Shown here piece after piece: positions 62,764 through 64,000 of a stretch of 64,000 nucleotides of DNA; the stretch's first letter is position 1, and each line of letters starts with the position of its first letter. Location: the NCBI RefSeq assembly GCF_027853965.1, contig NZ_JAQGLB010000016.1:1-64000 (forward strand). The letters run 5' to 3'. The translations under genes were made by a program, and so were the position numbers. This stretch comes from Saccharopolyspora indica (lineage in GTDB: Bacteria > Actinomycetota > Actinomycetes > Mycobacteriales > Pseudonocardiaceae). Below the pieces are notes generated by a model. It searched no databases and had not been told where the DNA came from. It worked only from the letters and a program-made list of their open reading frames with translations.

Positions 62764-63443
62764 GTGATGTGACCCCCTGGTCGGAGGTCTTCGCAACCCT
62801 CGGTGAAGCAACGCTCGGCACGCTCTACATGGTGTTGGTGTCCACCCTGCTGGCAGTGCTCGGAGGCCTGCCGCTCGGTGTCCTGCTGCACTTGAGCTCG
62901 CCGGTCGGGCTGAACCCGAAACCCGTGCTGTACCGGGTGCTCGGCGTCGTGGTCGACGTCGTGCGCTCGGTGCCGTTCGTGGTGCTGCTGGTGGTGCTGG
63001 CCTCGTTCACCCGGCTGCTGATCGGCACGTCGATCGGCAGCACCGCGGTGATCGTGCCGCTGACCATCGGCGCCATCCCGTTCTTCGCGCGGTTGACGCA
63101 GAACGCGTTGCGCGAGGTCAGCTTCACCGTCGTGGAGGCGGCGATCACCACCGGATCCAGCAGGTTGCGGATCGTGTGGACGGTGCTGCTCGGCGAGGCG
63201 CGGGCCGCGCTGGTCGGCGCGGTCGGCGTCACCGCGGTGGCGCTGATCGGCTACGCCGCGATGGCGGGCGCGATCGGCGGCGGTGGCCTGGGCACGACCG
63301 CGATCCAGGACGGCTACCAGGGCTACGACGACCGGCTGCTCTACGGCTCGGTCGTGGTCCTCGCGGTCCTCGCCTTCGGCATGCAGCTGATCACCGACCT
63401 CACGGCCAAGCTGGTCGACCGCCGCCGCACCGCCGCGGGCTGA
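62760..63443 (+). CDS. metI: Methionine ABC transporter permease
   Basis: A 227-residue permease with five predicted membrane helices. RSVPFVVLLVVLASFTRLLIGT and the EAA loop VEAAITTGSSRLRIVWTVLLGEA, followed by IGYAAMAGAIGGGGLG, are typical of MetI. Start GTG 62760 overlaps the metN stop. metQ follows after 286 bp, a gap enlarged by a repeat element. Confidence 0.95.
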   Translation: MSDVTPWSEVFATLGEATLGTLYMVLVSTLLAVLGGLPLGVLLHLSSPVGLNPKPVLYRVLGVVVDVVRSVPFVVLLVVLASFTRLLIGTSIGSTAVIVPLTIGAIPFFARLTQNALREVSFTVVEAAITTGSSRLRIVWTVLLGEARAALVGAVGVTAVALIGYAAMAGAIGGGGLGTTAIQDGYQGYDDRLLYGSVVVLAVLAFGMQLITDLTAKLVDRRRTAAG

Positions 63444-63464
63444 TGCAGGTTTTCCAGACTCGCC

Positions 63465-63625
63465 TTGCGTGGCGGTGCGGGTGGCGGAACCTCAGCGCCC
63501 GCCTGGCTCCGGGATCCCGCTCTTATGTATGACCAATACACGGCGAGCGGGCTGTCCTCGCCAGGCGAACGCTGAGAACCCGCGGCGGTGCAAGCGCCTT
63601 AGGTGGGCTAAGCGGCTGCGCCGCT
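63465..63625 (+). repeat. Covarying structured repeat, copy 2 (inverted relative to copy 1)
   Basis: Aligns with the reverse complement of 57921-58084. Conserved blocks: TGCGTGGCGGTGCGGGTGGC at the start, ATGTATGACCA(G)ATACACGG in the loop, GTCCTCGCCAGG and GAACCCGCGGCGGTGC. Stems CTCAGCG/CGCTGAG and CCCGCTC/GAGCGGG replace the different pairs of copy 1. It ends with an AAGCGGC/GCCGCTT hairpin. It separates metI from metQ. Confidence 0.85.
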
Positions 63626-63729
63626 TCAAAGACAAGAACCAAGCTCGACGATCTTCAGAACGTGGGACCCGATTCTTCTTCGTCCGGGACCTCGTTCCCG
63701 TTCTGAACGTCCAGAAAGGACATTTCCTG

Positions 63730-64000
63730 ATGCGTTTGCGCTTCGCTGCCCTGGTGGCCGCCGCCGGTCTGGCGCTGACCGCGTGCGGCGGCGGCACGTC
63801 CGCCGCCGACGACCCCAACGCCCCGATCCGAGTCGGCGTCAGCCCGACCCCGCACGGCGAGATCCTGGAGTACGTCAAGGACAACCTGGCCGAGCAGGCC
63901 GGGATCGGCATCGAGATCGTCAAGTTCGACGACTACAACCGGCCCAACGAGGCGGTGGCGCACGGCGAGCTGGAGGCGAACTTCTTCCAGCACGTCCCGT
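63730..64000 (+). CDS. metQ: Methionine-binding lipoprotein (3' end outside window)
   Basis: The first 90 residues of a NlpA/MetQ-type substrate-binding lipoprotein. MRLRFAALVAAAGLALTACG is a lipoprotein signal with the lipobox LTAC; PIRVGVSPTPHGEILEYVKD and FDDYNRPNEAVAHGELEANF are the family's conserved N-terminal blocks. It delivers methionine to MetNI. AGAAAGGACATTTCCTG precedes the ATG. The gene runs off the window. Confidence 0.93.
   Translation, partial: MRLRFAALVAAAGLALTACGGGTSAADDPNAPIRVGVSPTPHGEILEYVKDNLAEQAGIGIEIVKFDDYNRPNEAVAHGELEANFFQHVP

Overview
The window is high-GC DNA (roughly 70 percent or more G+C) with GTG and TTG starts, overlapping operons and LuxR-type two-component systems. 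The block pmt / rsmI / pabB / metG / tatD / rpfB / rsmA follows the order known from Mycobacterium and its relatives. I infer an actinomycete, most likely of the Pseudonocardiaceae (Saccharopolyspora-like); genus is an inference from overall character, not from a marker gene. I see no rRNA, tRNA or CRISPR array.

Region 1 (1-24234) holds an apparent biosynthetic gene cluster in two blocks. The left block has an MFS exporter, a FAAL-ACP-C-A-PCP lipo-initiating NRPS whose A-domain pocket reads as glycine, a C-A-PCP NRPS with an unassigned small-residue pocket, and a serine hydroxymethyltransferase homologue carrying the Tyr-to-Thr change associated with alpha-methylserine formation. The right block has an arginine/lysine-hydroxylase-like Fe(II)/2-oxoglutarate dioxygenase, a stand-alone adenylation protein with a truncated condensation stub, APS kinase (cysC), a sulfotransferase, and sulfate adenylyltransferase (cysD, cysN). 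Together these suggest a sulfated N-acyl peptide built from Gly and possibly alpha-methylserine, with dedicated PAPS supply. No thioesterase, MbtH protein or carrier for the third A domain is visible. The blocks are separated by an island (about 11.6-17.4 kb) of XRE/DUF5753-DUF397-DUF6879 regulatory genes, a small zinc-finger operon, a Ser/Thr kinase with a beta-propeller, and an ACT-domain protein.

Region 2 (24246-37776) is accessory and housekeeping: a membrane M28 peptidase, a SnoaL-like protein, a Tat-exported M23/PG-binding protein, a two-component system, a secreted S33 hydrolase, a relic of a berberine-bridge-type FAD oxidase, an acyl-CoA-dehydrogenase-type oxygenase, an APH-like protein, the furA-katA-ankyrin peroxide operon, and a cytidine deaminase-like protein.

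Region 3 (37822-48466) holds a large AfsR/SARP regulator, a DHA2-type MFS exporter, an NADPH:FMN reductase, L-lysine 6-aminotransferase, a DesK/DesR-like two-component system and a two-gene ABC exporter.

Region 4 (48538-64000) is the conserved chromosomal core: protein O-mannosyltransferase, rsmI, pabB-like synthase, a DUF4185 protein, a secreted lipase-like hydrolase, metG, tatD, two resuscitation-promoting factors, rsmA, and the methionine ABC transporter metN-metI-metQ behind a SAM riboswitch. The window ends inside metQ.

Intergenic spaces carry several families of repeated palindromes. The most striking is a pair of about 160-bp inverted copies (57921-58084 and 63465-63625) whose stems differ by compensatory changes around a conserved loop. 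Many genes appear leaderless, with a TAnnnT box 6-8 nt before the start codon.
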